From Ruegeria profundi (GTDB lineage: Bacteria > Pseudomonadota > Alphaproteobacteria > Rhodobacterales > Rhodobacteraceae), in the NCBI RefSeq assembly GCF_001507545.1, contig NZ_LQBP01000017.1:1-37714 (forward strand): a stretch of DNA of 37,714 nt, written 5' to 3'. Positions within the stretch are counted from its first letter, which is position 1. Every line of letters begins with the position of its first letter. Shown in pieces: positions 7,565-15,821 of the stretch. The notes beneath the pieces are model-generated. The model was not told where the DNA came from. It did no database searches and saw only the letters and a program-made list of their open reading frames with translations. The position numbers were made by a program, and so were the translations under genes.

Positions 7565-9106
7565 TTAGACAACGCCATGTTCGACAACTTGTTCGGGATG
7601 GGATTCTGCCCAGTCAGCCAGAAAAGCGGACATCTCGGGCACCGTCGCAAACCGTGCCGCTTTTCGGGGCAGCGCCACACCCTTTGCCAGCGCCATGCGT
7701 GCACATTCAATGTGATCGCGGTGTGCTCTTTGCGGGCAGTTTTCCGACCCGTGGATGATGGTTGACAACAACGTGCCTCCGTAAGCGTTGGTGTGTTCAA
7801 GGTCGGGGTGTTGGCCCAGAAAATAGGACATCACCTCGACCATGCCCTCCCAGCCAGCCAGGTGGAGCGGCGGCATTCCCATCTCGTCCGGATGATTGGG
7901 GTCAAAGCCCATCTCGACCAAACGCTGCATATGAGGCAGGGTTCCTTCGCGCCAGACGAGGCGGCACAGAAGGCACTTCATCTCATCCGAAAGCGCATTC
8001 ATGTCTATCATGTCACCGGGTTCGGGCCTGCCGTCCGCTGCCCGCGCAAGCTGCTCTTCTGTCTGCGAAAGCTGGGTCATCGCGCCCGCGTGTTCCAATA
8101 CCTCCACCACGTCACGGTTCCCGAAGATTCGGGCGAAGGCATAGGGCGTATGACCGCGACTGACGGCGTTTGGGTCTGCACCGTGATCCAGCAACAGTTG
8201 GGCGATTTCGCCCGAAGCCAGGCGCCGCGCCGCTTGATGCAGGGCGGGGATTACCAGTGAGGGTTCGCCAGACGGATGCGGGGCAATGCCTTCATTGGGG
8301 TCCGCGCCGTGTTCAAGCAACAGGCGAACGGCCTCGGTGCTGTTGAAATCAATTGCACGGGGAAGTGCATTTGTGCCTTGGGGGTCTGCGCCATGCTCCA
8401 GCAACAAACGAAGACCAACGGTATGGCCAAGCTCGGTCGAATGGTAGAGCGACTCGTTGTCGTTTGGATCTGCGCCTTTCGACAGCAGCCACTTTGCCAA
8501 TGACATATTGTCAGCATGCCCAATCGCACCGTAGAGCGCGGACAACCGGTGTTCTTCTAACGGGTCGAAAGCGAAACTGTCATTCACATCTGCGCCGTTC
8601 GCCAATAGCAGTTCCGCCATCGCCAGCATGTCACTTTCTTTTTCAGGCGCTGACTTGATGTATCTGGAAAACGCAAGATGGCACATCGGGCGTCTTGGTG
8701 GATAGTTGCGCGTGGCGGCCCCTGGGTCCTCAGTCAAAATCTTGCGCATGGCGTCGATTTCGTACATCGCGACAAGAAGGGGAACCTGCCCCGCCGCAAG
8801 ATCTGGCTCATCTGCAAGCAGGTGCGCGACCGTCTCGGGCGAGCCGTTGTATAGCGCCCAACGCAGCCGACCCTGTTTCTGCGCGCGATCCATGCCCTGC
8901 GTTTCGACGGCCAGTTTCAGAGCAGGCCAGGACGCATATCCCGTTTCACGCGCGATGACGTGTAGGCAATCGGCGTGTTTATAGACGCCGTTCTTGGGCA
9001 TCGGAATGATACCATGGATGCGCAGCAACGCGCCCTTGTCGCCCCCAGTCAGAGCTTTGCCCAGAGCCTTGGCATCACGTCGTAATTGGTCGATTGATTT
9101 TGTCAT
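7565..9106 (-). CDS. Ankyrin-repeat protein
   Basis: A 513-residue cytosolic protein without signal peptide or membrane segment. The N-terminal part (1-70) carries the module HADCLHVIARETGYASWPALK, which often precedes bacterial ankyrin repeats. From about residue 85 to 345, ankyrin repeats follow, the clearest ending in LLLANGADVN, LLSKGADPN, LLLEHGADPQ, LLLEHGADPN and LLLDHGADPN. A further pair lies near residue 410-450 (DEMGMPPLHLAGWEGMVEV). Ankyrin repeats bind other proteins; no catalytic domain is visible. A strong ribosome binding site (GGAGGG, seven bases before the ATG) supports the start. It is convergent with the OYE gene and divergent from the Crp/Fnr regulator of the sulfur cluster. 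Partner and role are unknown. Confidence 0.9.
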   Translation of the reverse strand: MTKSIDQLRRDAKALGKALTGGDKGALLRIHGIIPMPKNGVYKHADCLHVIARETGYASWPALKLAVETQGMDRAQKQGRLRWALYNGSPETVAHLLADEPDLAAGQVPLLVAMYEIDAMRKILTEDPGAATRNYPPRRPMCHLAFSRYIKSAPEKESDMLAMAELLLANGADVNDSFAFDPLEEHRLSALYGAIGHADNMSLAKWLLSKGADPNDNESLYHSTELGHTVGLRLLLEHGADPQGTNALPRAIDFNSTEAVRLLLEHGADPNEGIAPHPSGEPSLVIPALHQAARRLASGEIAQLLLDHGADPNAVSRGHTPYAFARIFGNRDVVEVLEHAGAMTQLSQTEEQLARAADGRPEPGDMIDMNALSDEMKCLLCRLVWREGTLPHMQRLVEMGFDPNHPDEMGMPPLHLAGWEGMVEVMSYFLGQHPDLEHTNAYGGTLLSTIIHGSENCPQRAHRDHIECARMALAKGVALPRKAARFATVPEMSAFLADWAESHPEQVVEHGVV

Positions 9107-9427
9107 CGGTGTTCCCTCCGCTGCCCGAGGGTCCGCTAAACCGGGCTGAGAAACCGATGTGGTTTTCGTGTACTCTCTGCGAGGTGCCGATGACAGCTTT
9201 CCGCGGACCGGGTGGCCGCCTCAAACGACCTGGAGTGAGTGTACCGCTCGCCAAGATATCACGCAAGTCGAACGGGTCGCAGGCATCGGTTGCACTGGGG
9301 CCGGAAAAATTCGCAACGAAAGTCTGGTGTTTCCCGACCAAGACACTTTGAATACACGACAATTGGCGACTCGGGCAAACCGGAACGCGTTCGCTTTTCC
9401 AGGCAATCAAGAACAGGGGCAAACAAG
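9107..9427. other. Divergent promoter region, ankyrin gene / Crp-type regulator
   Basis: These 321 bases separate two divergent genes and must hold both promoters. GTGTAC occurs twice (9168-9173 and 9239-9244). I see no convincing palindrome like the one at 10131 and no small gene. The regulator's frame is open back to 9239 but has no ribosome binding site there. Confidence 0.4.
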
Positions 9428-10102
9428 ATGGAAGGGACATGGATCGACAAGTTCAAGGGGCTAAGCCGCTTGCCAGACGATATTCGCGCAGACCTTGAGG
9501 CCGGAAGTCAGATCGTCTCGGTTCCCGCTGGTACGAAGGTCTTTGGGCCCGGGCAGTCGGCTGACAATCTGCTGCTCCTGCTGGATGGTACTGTTCGGGT
9601 TCAGCAAAAGTCGGAAACGGGGCGCGAGGTTTTTCTCTATCGTGTGCATGCCGGTGAAAGCTGTGTCCTGACGACGGCGTGCATGCTGGCCTTCGAAGAG
9701 TATTCAGCGGATGGGATTGCTGAGACCGATGTGCGCGCCGTCGCCATTCCCCGCACGACTTTCGATCGACTGGTCGCGAATTCGCCCGTCTTTCGTGAGT
9801 TTGTATTTACCGCGTATTCAAAACGCATCACCGACCTTTTCACGCTTATCGATGACATCGTGTTCCAACGCATGGACGTGCGCCTTGCCTCGCGGCTTTT
9901 GGAGCTGGCGGACGAGAACGGTGTGGTGCACGCAACCCATGCTGTTCTGGCAACCGAGCTTGGCACGGCACGCGAGGTGATCTCACGGACGCTGTCAGAG
10001 TTCAACCGCCGTGGCTGGGTCGAACAATCGCGTGGTGAGGTACGGCTTACTGGCCGGGCAGGGATTGAGCGGCTGGTCAGGTCTTCTGGCGCGGGTGTCT
10101 GA
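9428..10102 (+). CDS. Crp/Fnr-family transcriptional regulator of the sulfur cluster
   Basis: A 224-residue regulator. The cyclic-nucleotide-binding-like beta roll spans about residues 15-125 and the C-terminal winged helix-turn-helix about 150-215, with recognition helix TAREVISRTLSEFNRRGW. It has no N-terminal cysteine cluster, so it is not an FeS-type FNR. Instead two cysteines sit in the sensor domain at Cys79 and Cys85 (GESCVLTTACML), spaced so that they could form a disulfide or polysulfide link. This suggests a thiol-based sensor of sulfide or persulfide, which is inference. The ATG at 9428 gives the family length and has a purine-rich leader (AGGGGC). The perfect 21-base palindrome at 10131, right after the gene and before the sulfur genes, is its most likely target. 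Confidence 0.92.
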   Translation: MEGTWIDKFKGLSRLPDDIRADLEAGSQIVSVPAGTKVFGPGQSADNLLLLLDGTVRVQQKSETGREVFLYRVHAGESCVLTTACMLAFEEYSADGIAETDVRAVAIPRTTFDRLVANSPVFREFVFTAYSKRITDLFTLIDDIVFQRMDVRLASRLLELADENGVVHATHAVLATELGTAREVISRTLSEFNRRGWVEQSRGEVRLTGRAGIERLVRSSGAGV

Positions 10103-10130
10103 ATCCGGCGTGTTAGCTGTTTAGTTTGCT

Positions 10131-10151
10131 TTTGGTGACTTGGTCACCAAA
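10131..10151. promoter_or_regulatory. Perfect 21-base palindrome, operator candidate of the sulfur operon
   Basis: Arms TTTGGTGAC and GTCACCAAA flank a 3-base centre. It lies 28 bases after the regulator's stop and 55 bases before the DUF2892 start, in the only gap large enough for the operon promoter. The GTGAC half resembles Crp-family half sites, but the odd-length centre differs from the classical N6 spacing. No T-run follows, so a terminator is less likely. Confidence 0.6.
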
Positions 10152-10179
10152 GGATCGGTCAGATGTATGCCATGGTACA

Positions 10180-10198
10180 TCCATCGAATCTCGATGGA
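10180..10198. promoter_or_regulatory. Second perfect palindrome (8-3-8) before the first sulfur gene
   Basis: Arms TCCATCGA and TCGATGGA with a 3-base centre, ending two bases before the ribosome binding site AGGAA of the gene at 10207. It may be a repressor site downstream of the transcription start or a leader hairpin. An imperfect dyad ATGTA-N8-TACAT (10163-10180) overlaps it. Confidence 0.45.
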
Positions 10199-10206
10199 GT
10201 AGGAAC

Positions 10207-10416
10207 ATGACCACCAACATGGGAAAATTTGACCGTGGCGGCCGTCTGGCTATTGCTGCGGTGTTATTTGTTTTGGCGTTCGGCACGAGTGCTTTGGGGA
10301 CAGGTCTTCTGTTCTGGCTTGCGCTTGTCGTGGCGGGCATCTTCACGCTGACGGCCTTTGTCGGGAATTGCCCGATTTATAGCCTTATCGGCCTCAAAAC
10401 CTGCCGAGACTGCTGA
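10207..10416 (+). CDS. DUF2892 (YgaP-type) small membrane protein
   Basis: A 69-residue protein with two hydrophobic helices (IAAVLFVLAFGTSAL and FWLALVVAGIFTLTAFV) and the typical ending NCPIYSLIGLKTC. DUF2892 domains are the membrane part of YgaP-like rhodaneses and often sit, alone or fused, beside sulfur-transfer and sulfide-oxidation genes. The start ATG at 10207 is preceded by AGGAA. The stop overlaps the next start in TGATG, so translation is coupled to the first YeeE half-protein. The role is probably to anchor or pass sulfane sulfur at the membrane, which is inference. Confidence 0.9.
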   Translation: MTTNMGKFDRGGRLAIAAVLFVLAFGTSALGTGLLFWLALVVAGIFTLTAFVGNCPIYSLIGLKTCRDC

Positions 10417-10850
10417 TGATTGAGACGGCTTTCACTCCTTGGGCGTCGCTTGCAGGCGGTGTCCTGATCGGCGTATCCTCGACGCTTCTTATGCTGATGC
10501 TCGGGCGTGTTTTTGGCGCGACCGGTATCTTGGCAGGCTTGTTTCAACCGGCCTCTGGTCAGGATTTCTCGTGGCGTGCGGCCCTTGTTGCCGGGATGGT
10601 TTCGGGTCCGGCTGTCGTCTGGTTGATGACCGGCCAAATGCCCGCTGTTGAGGTTCCGATTTCGACCCTCGCCCTGGTTTTGGGCGGTCTCATCGTGGGT
10701 GTCGGCGTGACCTACGGCTCGGGCTGCACATCAGGGCACGGGGTTTGCGGAATGGCGCGCCTGAGCCCGCGGTCCATCGCCGCCACGATCACCTTCATGA
10801 TCTTCACCGGCCTAACGGTCTATATCATCCGCCACGTGATCGGAGGTTAA
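10416..10850 (+). CDS. YeeE/YedE-family sulfur transporter, first half (PmpA-like)
   Basis: A 144-residue membrane protein with about four to five helices. The conserved motif YGSGCTSGHGVCG (about 100-115) contains the cysteines that in the thiosulfate transporter YeeE/TsuA contact the sulfur of the passing ion. In this organism the transporter is split into two small proteins encoded next to each other, this one and the gene at 10854, as in the PmpA/PmpB pairs. The substrate is most likely thiosulfate or another sulfane-sulfur anion. It overlaps the DUF2892 stop by one base. The ribosome binding site of the next gene (GGAGG) lies in its last codons. Confidence 0.92.
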   Translation: MIETAFTPWASLAGGVLIGVSSTLLMLMLGRVFGATGILAGLFQPASGQDFSWRAALVAGMVSGPAVVWLMTGQMPAVEVPISTLALVLGGLIVGVGVTYGSGCTSGHGVCGMARLSPRSIAATITFMIFTGLTVYIIRHVIGG

Positions 10851-10853
10851 CCC

Positions 10854-11291
10854 ATGAGACTGATCGCAACATATCTGATCGGCTTGATCTTTGGTGTCGG
10901 TATCTCGATATCAGGCATGGCAAACCCGGCCAAGGTCCTAAACTTTTTTGATATCGTCGGCACATGGGATCCGTCGCTGATCTTCGTGATGGGCGGGGCG
11001 CTAGTGACCACGTTCATCGGCTATAAGCTCGTCTTCGGACGAAGCGCACCGATCTTCGAGCCTGACTTCCAAGTACCCGTCAATCGCACAATTGATGCTC
11101 GCCTGATCGGCGGCTCTGCCGTTTTCGGAATTGGCTGGGGCATCGCGGGTTTCTGTCCGGGCGGCGCGCTGCCGGCGCTTGGTACGGGCCGGTGGGAGGT
11201 CGTAGCCTTCACCGCAGCCCTGGTGGCAGGAATACTTCTTGCCAAGTTCATTCAATCACTTACGGCGCCGCGCCGCACCAACGCGGCTTGA
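10854..11291 (+). CDS. YeeE/YedE-family sulfur transporter, second half (PmpB-like)
   Basis: A 145-residue membrane protein with about four helices, starting three bases after the first half. It carries GMANPAKVLNFFD near the N-terminus and GIAGFCPGGALPALGTG near residue 100-115, which together form the second pore motif of the family. With the preceding protein it makes one transporter unit. Its position before a persulfide dioxygenase and a sulfide:quinone oxidoreductase indicates uptake or release of sulfur compounds handled by these enzymes. Confidence 0.92.
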   Translation: MRLIATYLIGLIFGVGISISGMANPAKVLNFFDIVGTWDPSLIFVMGGALVTTFIGYKLVFGRSAPIFEPDFQVPVNRTIDARLIGGSAVFGIGWGIAGFCPGGALPALGTGRWEVVAFTAALVAGILLAKFIQSLTAPRRTNAA

Positions 11292-11313
11292 CCCGTTTCA
11301 GGAGGAGACAAAC

Positions 11314-12198
11314 ATGACCGACTATCCTGTCAACATGGATATCAAACCCGAGGTTCAGGCCTTTTTCGACGAGGCCACAAACACGATCAGCTACATTGTG
11401 AAAGACCCGACATCGAACGCCTGCGCGATTGTCGACAGCGTCATGGATATCGACTACGCGGCAGGTCGCATCACCTATGATCACGCGGACGAAATTATAC
11501 GGCAGATCGATGCGCAAGGCTTGAAGCTGGAATGGATCATCGAGACCCATGTCCATGCCGATCACCTGAGCGCCGCGCCGTATATCCAGCAAAAACTGGG
11601 CGGCAAGATCGGCATCGGTTCGAAGATCATGGTCGTGCAGGATACGTTCGGCAAAGTCTTCAATGAGGGGACAGAGTTTCAGCGCGACGGGTCCCAGTTC
11701 GACCGGCTTTTCGAAGATGGCGATACCTATATGGTCGGCAATATGCAGGCCTTTGCCATGTACACACCGGGCCATACCCCGGCTTGCATGGTGCATGTCA
11801 TGGGCGACGCGGCTTTTGTTGGCGATACGCTCTTTATGCCGGATGGCGGGTCAGCGCGTGCAGATTTTCCGGGCGGGGATGCGGGTGTTCTTTATGACAG
11901 CATTCAAAAGGTTCTGGCGCTGCCGGATGCAATGCGGCTGTTCATGTGTCACGACTACGGCCCCAATGGCCGCGATATTCAATGGGAGACGACAGTCGGC
12001 GACGAGAAAGCCCACAACATCCATGTCGGCGGTGGCAAGTCGAAAGAAGAGTTCGTCAAATTCCGCACCGAGCGCGACGCGCAGTTGGATATGCCCAAGC
12101 TGATCATCCCGTCATTGCAGGTAAACATGCGCGCTGGCGAGGTGCCGACCGACAAAGACGGAAACCCGATGCTCAAGGTGCCGGTTAACGGTCTTTGA
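11314..12198 (+). CDS. Metallo-beta-lactamase-fold persulfide dioxygenase
   Basis: A 294-residue enzyme of the ETHE1-like / Blh group. The metal motif THVHADH is at residues 78-84 (His79, His81, Asp83, His84), with further ligands in YTPGHTPAC, VGDTLF and CHDY. ETHE1-type enzymes use one iron and O2 to convert glutathione persulfide to glutathione and sulfite. Blh proteins of Agrobacterium and Xylella carry a DUF442 domain on the same chain; here that domain is fused to the next gene product instead. The ATG at 11314 has an excellent ribosome binding site (AGGAGGAG); the frame is open 25 codons upstream inside the previous gene. It acts in the cytoplasm on persulfide made by the sulfide:quinone oxidoreductase encoded 28 bases downstream. 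Confidence 0.9.
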   Translation: MTDYPVNMDIKPEVQAFFDEATNTISYIVKDPTSNACAIVDSVMDIDYAAGRITYDHADEIIRQIDAQGLKLEWIIETHVHADHLSAAPYIQQKLGGKIGIGSKIMVVQDTFGKVFNEGTEFQRDGSQFDRLFEDGDTYMVGNMQAFAMYTPGHTPACMVHVMGDAAFVGDTLFMPDGGSARADFPGGDAGVLYDSIQKVLALPDAMRLFMCHDYGPNGRDIQWETTVGDEKAHNIHVGGGKSKEEFVKFRTERDAQLDMPKLIIPSLQVNMRAGEVPTDKDGNPMLKVPVNGL

Positions 12199-12226
12199 GC
12201 AAAATCTGCTCTGGTGGAGGGAAAAA

Positions 12227-13906
12227 ATGGAACTCAGGAAAATCTCGCCGAAATTCACGGTAAGCCCGCAAATCTCGGTGGAGGACATCCCTGCAATTGC
12301 CGCAGAAGGCTTCCAGGCGATTATTTGCAACCGGCCGGATGGTGAAGGCGCCGATCAGCCCTCTTTCGAGGAAATCGAGGCGGCTGCAAAGGCCGCTGGT
12401 CTTCAGGCGCGCTATGTGCCCGTTCAGTCCGGTATGGTAAAGGACGAAGATGTCGAGGCGTTTGGTGACGCTTTGGCAGACCTGCAACGCCCCCTTCTGG
12501 CCTATTGCCGAACAGGCACGCGGTCGGCGACGCTCTGGTCGTTCCACGAGGCCAAGAAACGCCCGATGTCCGAGATCCTCTCTGCGACCAAGGCGGCAGG
12601 TTATGACATGAACGGCGTGGCCCGTCGTATCGCCAACGGGGGAAAGACCCCGACAGATACGGGTGATGCGCATTTCGAAGTCGTCATCATCGGTGCGGGC
12701 GCGGGCGGCATTTCGGTTGCCGCCAGCCTCAAATCCCGCAAGCCCGGTTTAAACATCGCAGTCATTGATCCAGCCGACATACACTATTATCAGCCCGGCT
12801 GGACCATGGTTGGCGGCGGTATTTTCGACGCGCAGAGCACGGCAAAGACCATGGGCAGTCTGATCCCGAAGGGAGTGCACTGGATCAAGTCCGCCGTCGC
12901 GGCGTTTGAGCCGAAGAACAACGCTGTCATCCTGGATGGGTGCCGGGTCGTGAAGTATGATCGCCTGGTCGTGTGTCCCGGTCTGAAACTCGACTGGGGC
13001 AAGGTCGAGGGTCTTGAGGAAACGCTTGGGCGCAACGGCGTCACGTCGAATTACCGGTACGATCTGGCGCCCTATACATGGCAGTTGGTAGAGCAGATGA
13101 GGGAAGGCCGGGCAATCTTTACCCAGCCGCCGATGCCGATCAAATGCGCGGGCGCACCGCAAAAGGCGATGTATCTCTCTGGTGATGCCTGGTTCCGCCG
13201 CGGTGTCCTGAAAGACATCGACATTCAATTCATGAACGCAGGCGGCGTGCTGTTCGGCGTCAAGGATTACGTCCCCGCCCTGATGCAATACGTCAAGAAA
13301 TACGACGCGGGGCTGAATTTCTTTCACAATCTCGTCTCGGTGGACGGTCCGGCCAAGAAAGCGACCTTTAGGGTCGAAAAACCCGATACTGATCCCACTG
13401 AGGTCACGGTTGAGTTCGACATGATGCATGTCTGCCCGCCGCAAACTGCACCAGATTTCATCCGTGTCTCGCCCTTGGCGGATGCTGCTGGCTGGGTTGA
13501 CGTGGATCAGGCCACTTTACGCCACAAGGAATTTGAAAACATCTGGTCGTTGGGTGACGTGATGAATGCGCCCAATGCCAAGACCGCAGCCGCAGCACGC
13601 AAACAAGCGCCAACCGTGGCCGACAACATCGTTGCCGACATCGCCGGGCGTTCTGCGGTGGCTCAGTATGACGGGTACGGTTCCTGTCCGCTGACGGTCG
13701 AGCGCGGTAAGATCGTTCTGGCAGAATTCGGATATGGTGGAACGTTGCAGCCTTCGTTCCCGAAATTCATTCTGGATGGAACAAAGCCAACACGCACGGC
13801 ATGGTTCCTCAAGGAAACGGTACTGCCGCCGATCTACTGGAAAGCCATGCTTCGGGGCAAGGAATGGATGGCCAAACCAGAAAAGCTGAAGGTTTTGGTT
13901 GAGTAA
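12227..13906 (+). CDS. DUF442 (phosphatase/rhodanese-like) domain fused to SQOR-type sulfide:quinone oxidoreductase
   Basis: A 559-residue fusion. Residues 1-110 are a DUF442 domain (TIGR01244 type) with a Cys94 active-site loop CRTGTRS, seen in the Blh proteins and thought to act as a sulfurtransferase. Residues 150-559 are a flavoprotein disulfide reductase-type domain beginning VVIIGAGAGG (156-161). It matches the mitochondrial SQOR (type II) pattern: the two redox cysteines are in PIKCAGAPQK (Cys307) and YGSCPL (Cys487), and GDVMNAPNAKTAAA provides FAD and quinone contacts. It oxidises sulfide, passes electrons to quinone at the membrane, and hands the persulfide to a thiol acceptor. The fused domain may be that acceptor, and the dioxygenase before it the next step. 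A clean terminator follows. Confidence 0.93.
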   Translation: MELRKISPKFTVSPQISVEDIPAIAAEGFQAIICNRPDGEGADQPSFEEIEAAAKAAGLQARYVPVQSGMVKDEDVEAFGDALADLQRPLLAYCRTGTRSATLWSFHEAKKRPMSEILSATKAAGYDMNGVARRIANGGKTPTDTGDAHFEVVIIGAGAGGISVAASLKSRKPGLNIAVIDPADIHYYQPGWTMVGGGIFDAQSTAKTMGSLIPKGVHWIKSAVAAFEPKNNAVILDGCRVVKYDRLVVCPGLKLDWGKVEGLEETLGRNGVTSNYRYDLAPYTWQLVEQMREGRAIFTQPPMPIKCAGAPQKAMYLSGDAWFRRGVLKDIDIQFMNAGGVLFGVKDYVPALMQYVKKYDAGLNFFHNLVSVDGPAKKATFRVEKPDTDPTEVTVEFDMMHVCPPQTAPDFIRVSPLADAAGWVDVDQATLRHKEFENIWSLGDVMNAPNAKTAAAARKQAPTVADNIVADIAGRSAVAQYDGYGSCPLTVERGKIVLAEFGYGGTLQPSFPKFILDGTKPTRTAWFLKETVLPPIYWKAMLRGKEWMAKPEKLKVLVE

Positions 13907-13954
13907 GCTACTGACGCAATTGCGCATTTCCTTCCTTCATGCGCGATGAATAAT

Positions 13955-13979
13955 GGGCGGATCAGATCCGCCCCTTTTT
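13955..13979 (+). terminator. Rho-independent terminator of the sulfur operon
   Basis: Arms GGGCGGATC and GATCCGCCC pair perfectly (realistically seven pairs and a five-base loop), followed directly by C and five T. It ends four bases before the ATG of the SulP gene, so no ribosome binding site fits between. Confidence 0.85.
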
Positions 13980-13983
13980 ACGG

Positions 13984-15732
13984 ATGAACACGATGATTGA
14001 CCATCTTCGCCGTTATATGCCGATTTTGGACTGGGGGCGCACCTATGACCGAAAGGCATTTTCGAATGACATGATCGCGGCGGTTATCGTCACAATTATG
14101 CTGATACCGCAATCCTTGGCGTACGCCCTTTTGGCGGGTTTGCCGCCGGAAGCGGGCATATACGCCTCGATCGCGCCGATAATCCTTTATGCAATTTTCG
14201 GCACCAGCCGGGCCCTTGCGGTCGGGCCGGTCGCCGTTGTGTCACTGCTGACCGCCTCAGCCGTGGGGCAAGTCGCCGAGCAGGGAACCGCAGGCTATGC
14301 CGTTGCCGCGTTGACGCTGGCATTCCTGTCGGGCGGATTTCTTGTTCTGATGGGGGTGTTTCGTCTGGGCTTTTTTGCCAATTTCCTCAGCCACCCCGTC
14401 ATCGCCGGGTTTATCACGGCCTCGGGTATCCTGATCGCGACCAGCCAGCTCAAACATATCTTGGGGATCAGCTCCCATGGGCACACGCTGCCCGAAATGC
14501 TGGGTTCGATCTTCGCGCATCTGAACGAGGTCAATTGGATCACGCTTGCAATCGGCGTTTCTGCCACTGGCTTCCTTTTCTGGGTGCGTGGCAACCTCAG
14601 ACCCGCGTTGCGCAAACTGGGCACGCCGCCGCTGATTTCCGACATTCTGACCAAGGCCGGACCTGTGGCCGCTGTTGTCGCAACAACCCTGTCCGTTTGG
14701 TTATTAGGGCTGAATGACCGCGGCGTAAAGATTGTGGGTGAGGTTCCGCAAAGCCTGCCGCCTTTGACGCTTCCGGGTTTTACGCCCGACCTTTTGAGCG
14801 CACTTCTTGTTCCTGCAATCCTGATTTCGATCATTGGCTTTGTCGAAAGCGTTTCCGTGGCGCAGACCCTGGCAGCGAAAAAGCGCCAGCGGATCGATCC
14901 GGATCAGGAACTGATTGGCTTGGGGGCTGCCAACCTTGGCGCTGCGTTTACAGGTGGCTACCCGGTGACAGGCGGTTTTGCGCGCTCGGTCGTGAATTTC
15001 GACGCCGGTGCTGAAACACCAGCCGCTGGTGCCTTTACGGCTGTCGGGTTGGCGATTGCTGCTGTCGCGCTGACGCCGCTGGTCTACTTTTTGCCGAACG
15101 CAACGCTGGCTGCAACAATCATCGTCGCCGTGCTGAGCCTTGTTGACCTTTCAATCCTGCAAAAGACATGGCGTTATTCGAGGGCCGATTTCACGGCTGT
15201 GGCGGCGACAATCGTTTTGACCCTTGGCCTGGGTGTTGAGGTCGGTGTCGCCTCGGGCGTCACGATCTCTGTCCTGTTGCATCTTTACAAGACATCGCGC
15301 CCGCATGTGGCCGAGGTCGGCCTTGTTCCCGGGACCCAGCATTTCCGAAATATCCTGCGTCACAAGGTAGAAACAGACCCGGCACTGGTGACCTTGCGGG
15401 TCGATGAGAGCCTCTATTTCGTGAACGCCCGGTTCCTTGAGGACCTTGTGCAGAAACGTGTCACAAATGGCTGCGGAATCCAGAATGTCGTCCTGATGTT
15501 TTCTGCCGTGAACGAGGTGGACTATTCTGCCCTCGAAAGTCTTGAGGCCATCAACCATCGCCTGAAGGATATGGGGGTCGGTCTTCACCTTTCAGAAGTG
15601 AAAGGGCCGGTGATGGACCGCTTGAAGCGGTCGCATTTTATCGACGACCTGAACGGGCGGGTATTCTTGGCGCAACACGACGCATGGGCCGCACTTTCCA
15701 AACAGAATGGACAAGCGAAAGCAGCCGAGTAA
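13984..15732 (+). CDS. SulP-family anion permease with STAS domain
   Basis: A 582-residue transporter. The N-terminal 430 residues are hydrophobic, with the SulP signature region near the start (MIPQSLAYALLAGLPPEAGIYAS) and FVESVSVAQTLAAKKRQRIDPDQELIGLGAANLG in the core. A cytoplasmic STAS domain covers about residues 450-570. SulP proteins carry sulfate, bicarbonate or other anions in symport or exchange. Next to sulfide-oxidation genes, export or exchange of sulfate or sulfite is the obvious idea, but direction cannot be read. The start at 13984 (or 13993) sits immediately behind a terminator and lacks a ribosome binding site, so the gene may use a leaderless mRNA or be read by terminator leakage. 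Confidence 0.92.
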   Translation: MNTMIDHLRRYMPILDWGRTYDRKAFSNDMIAAVIVTIMLIPQSLAYALLAGLPPEAGIYASIAPIILYAIFGTSRALAVGPVAVVSLLTASAVGQVAEQGTAGYAVAALTLAFLSGGFLVLMGVFRLGFFANFLSHPVIAGFITASGILIATSQLKHILGISSHGHTLPEMLGSIFAHLNEVNWITLAIGVSATGFLFWVRGNLRPALRKLGTPPLISDILTKAGPVAAVVATTLSVWLLGLNDRGVKIVGEVPQSLPPLTLPGFTPDLLSALLVPAILISIIGFVESVSVAQTLAAKKRQRIDPDQELIGLGAANLGAAFTGGYPVTGGFARSVVNFDAGAETPAAGAFTAVGLAIAAVALTPLVYFLPNATLAATIIVAVLSLVDLSILQKTWRYSRADFTAVAATIVLTLGLGVEVGVASGVTISVLLHLYKTSRPHVAEVGLVPGTQHFRNILRHKVETDPALVTLRVDESLYFVNARFLEDLVQKRVTNGCGIQNVVLMFSAVNEVDYSALESLEAINHRLKDMGVGLHLSEVKGPVMDRLKRSHFIDDLNGRVFLAQHDAWAALSKQNGQAKAAE

Positions 15733-15821
15733 ACAGGTAGTAGCGGCAACAAAATTCCTCTGCCGGGTGTTGGTCTTGTCGGGTGGCGGGCAGGCTGGTT
15801 TCATGGGAGTCCACGTAAATC

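Noticed and set aside
9428..10102. Classical oxygen-sensing FNR
   Set aside because: The N-terminal cysteine cluster for an FeS centre is missing.
12749..13444. Minus-strand frame of 231 codons
   Set aside because: Opposite strand of the SQOR-type gene; no domain of its own.
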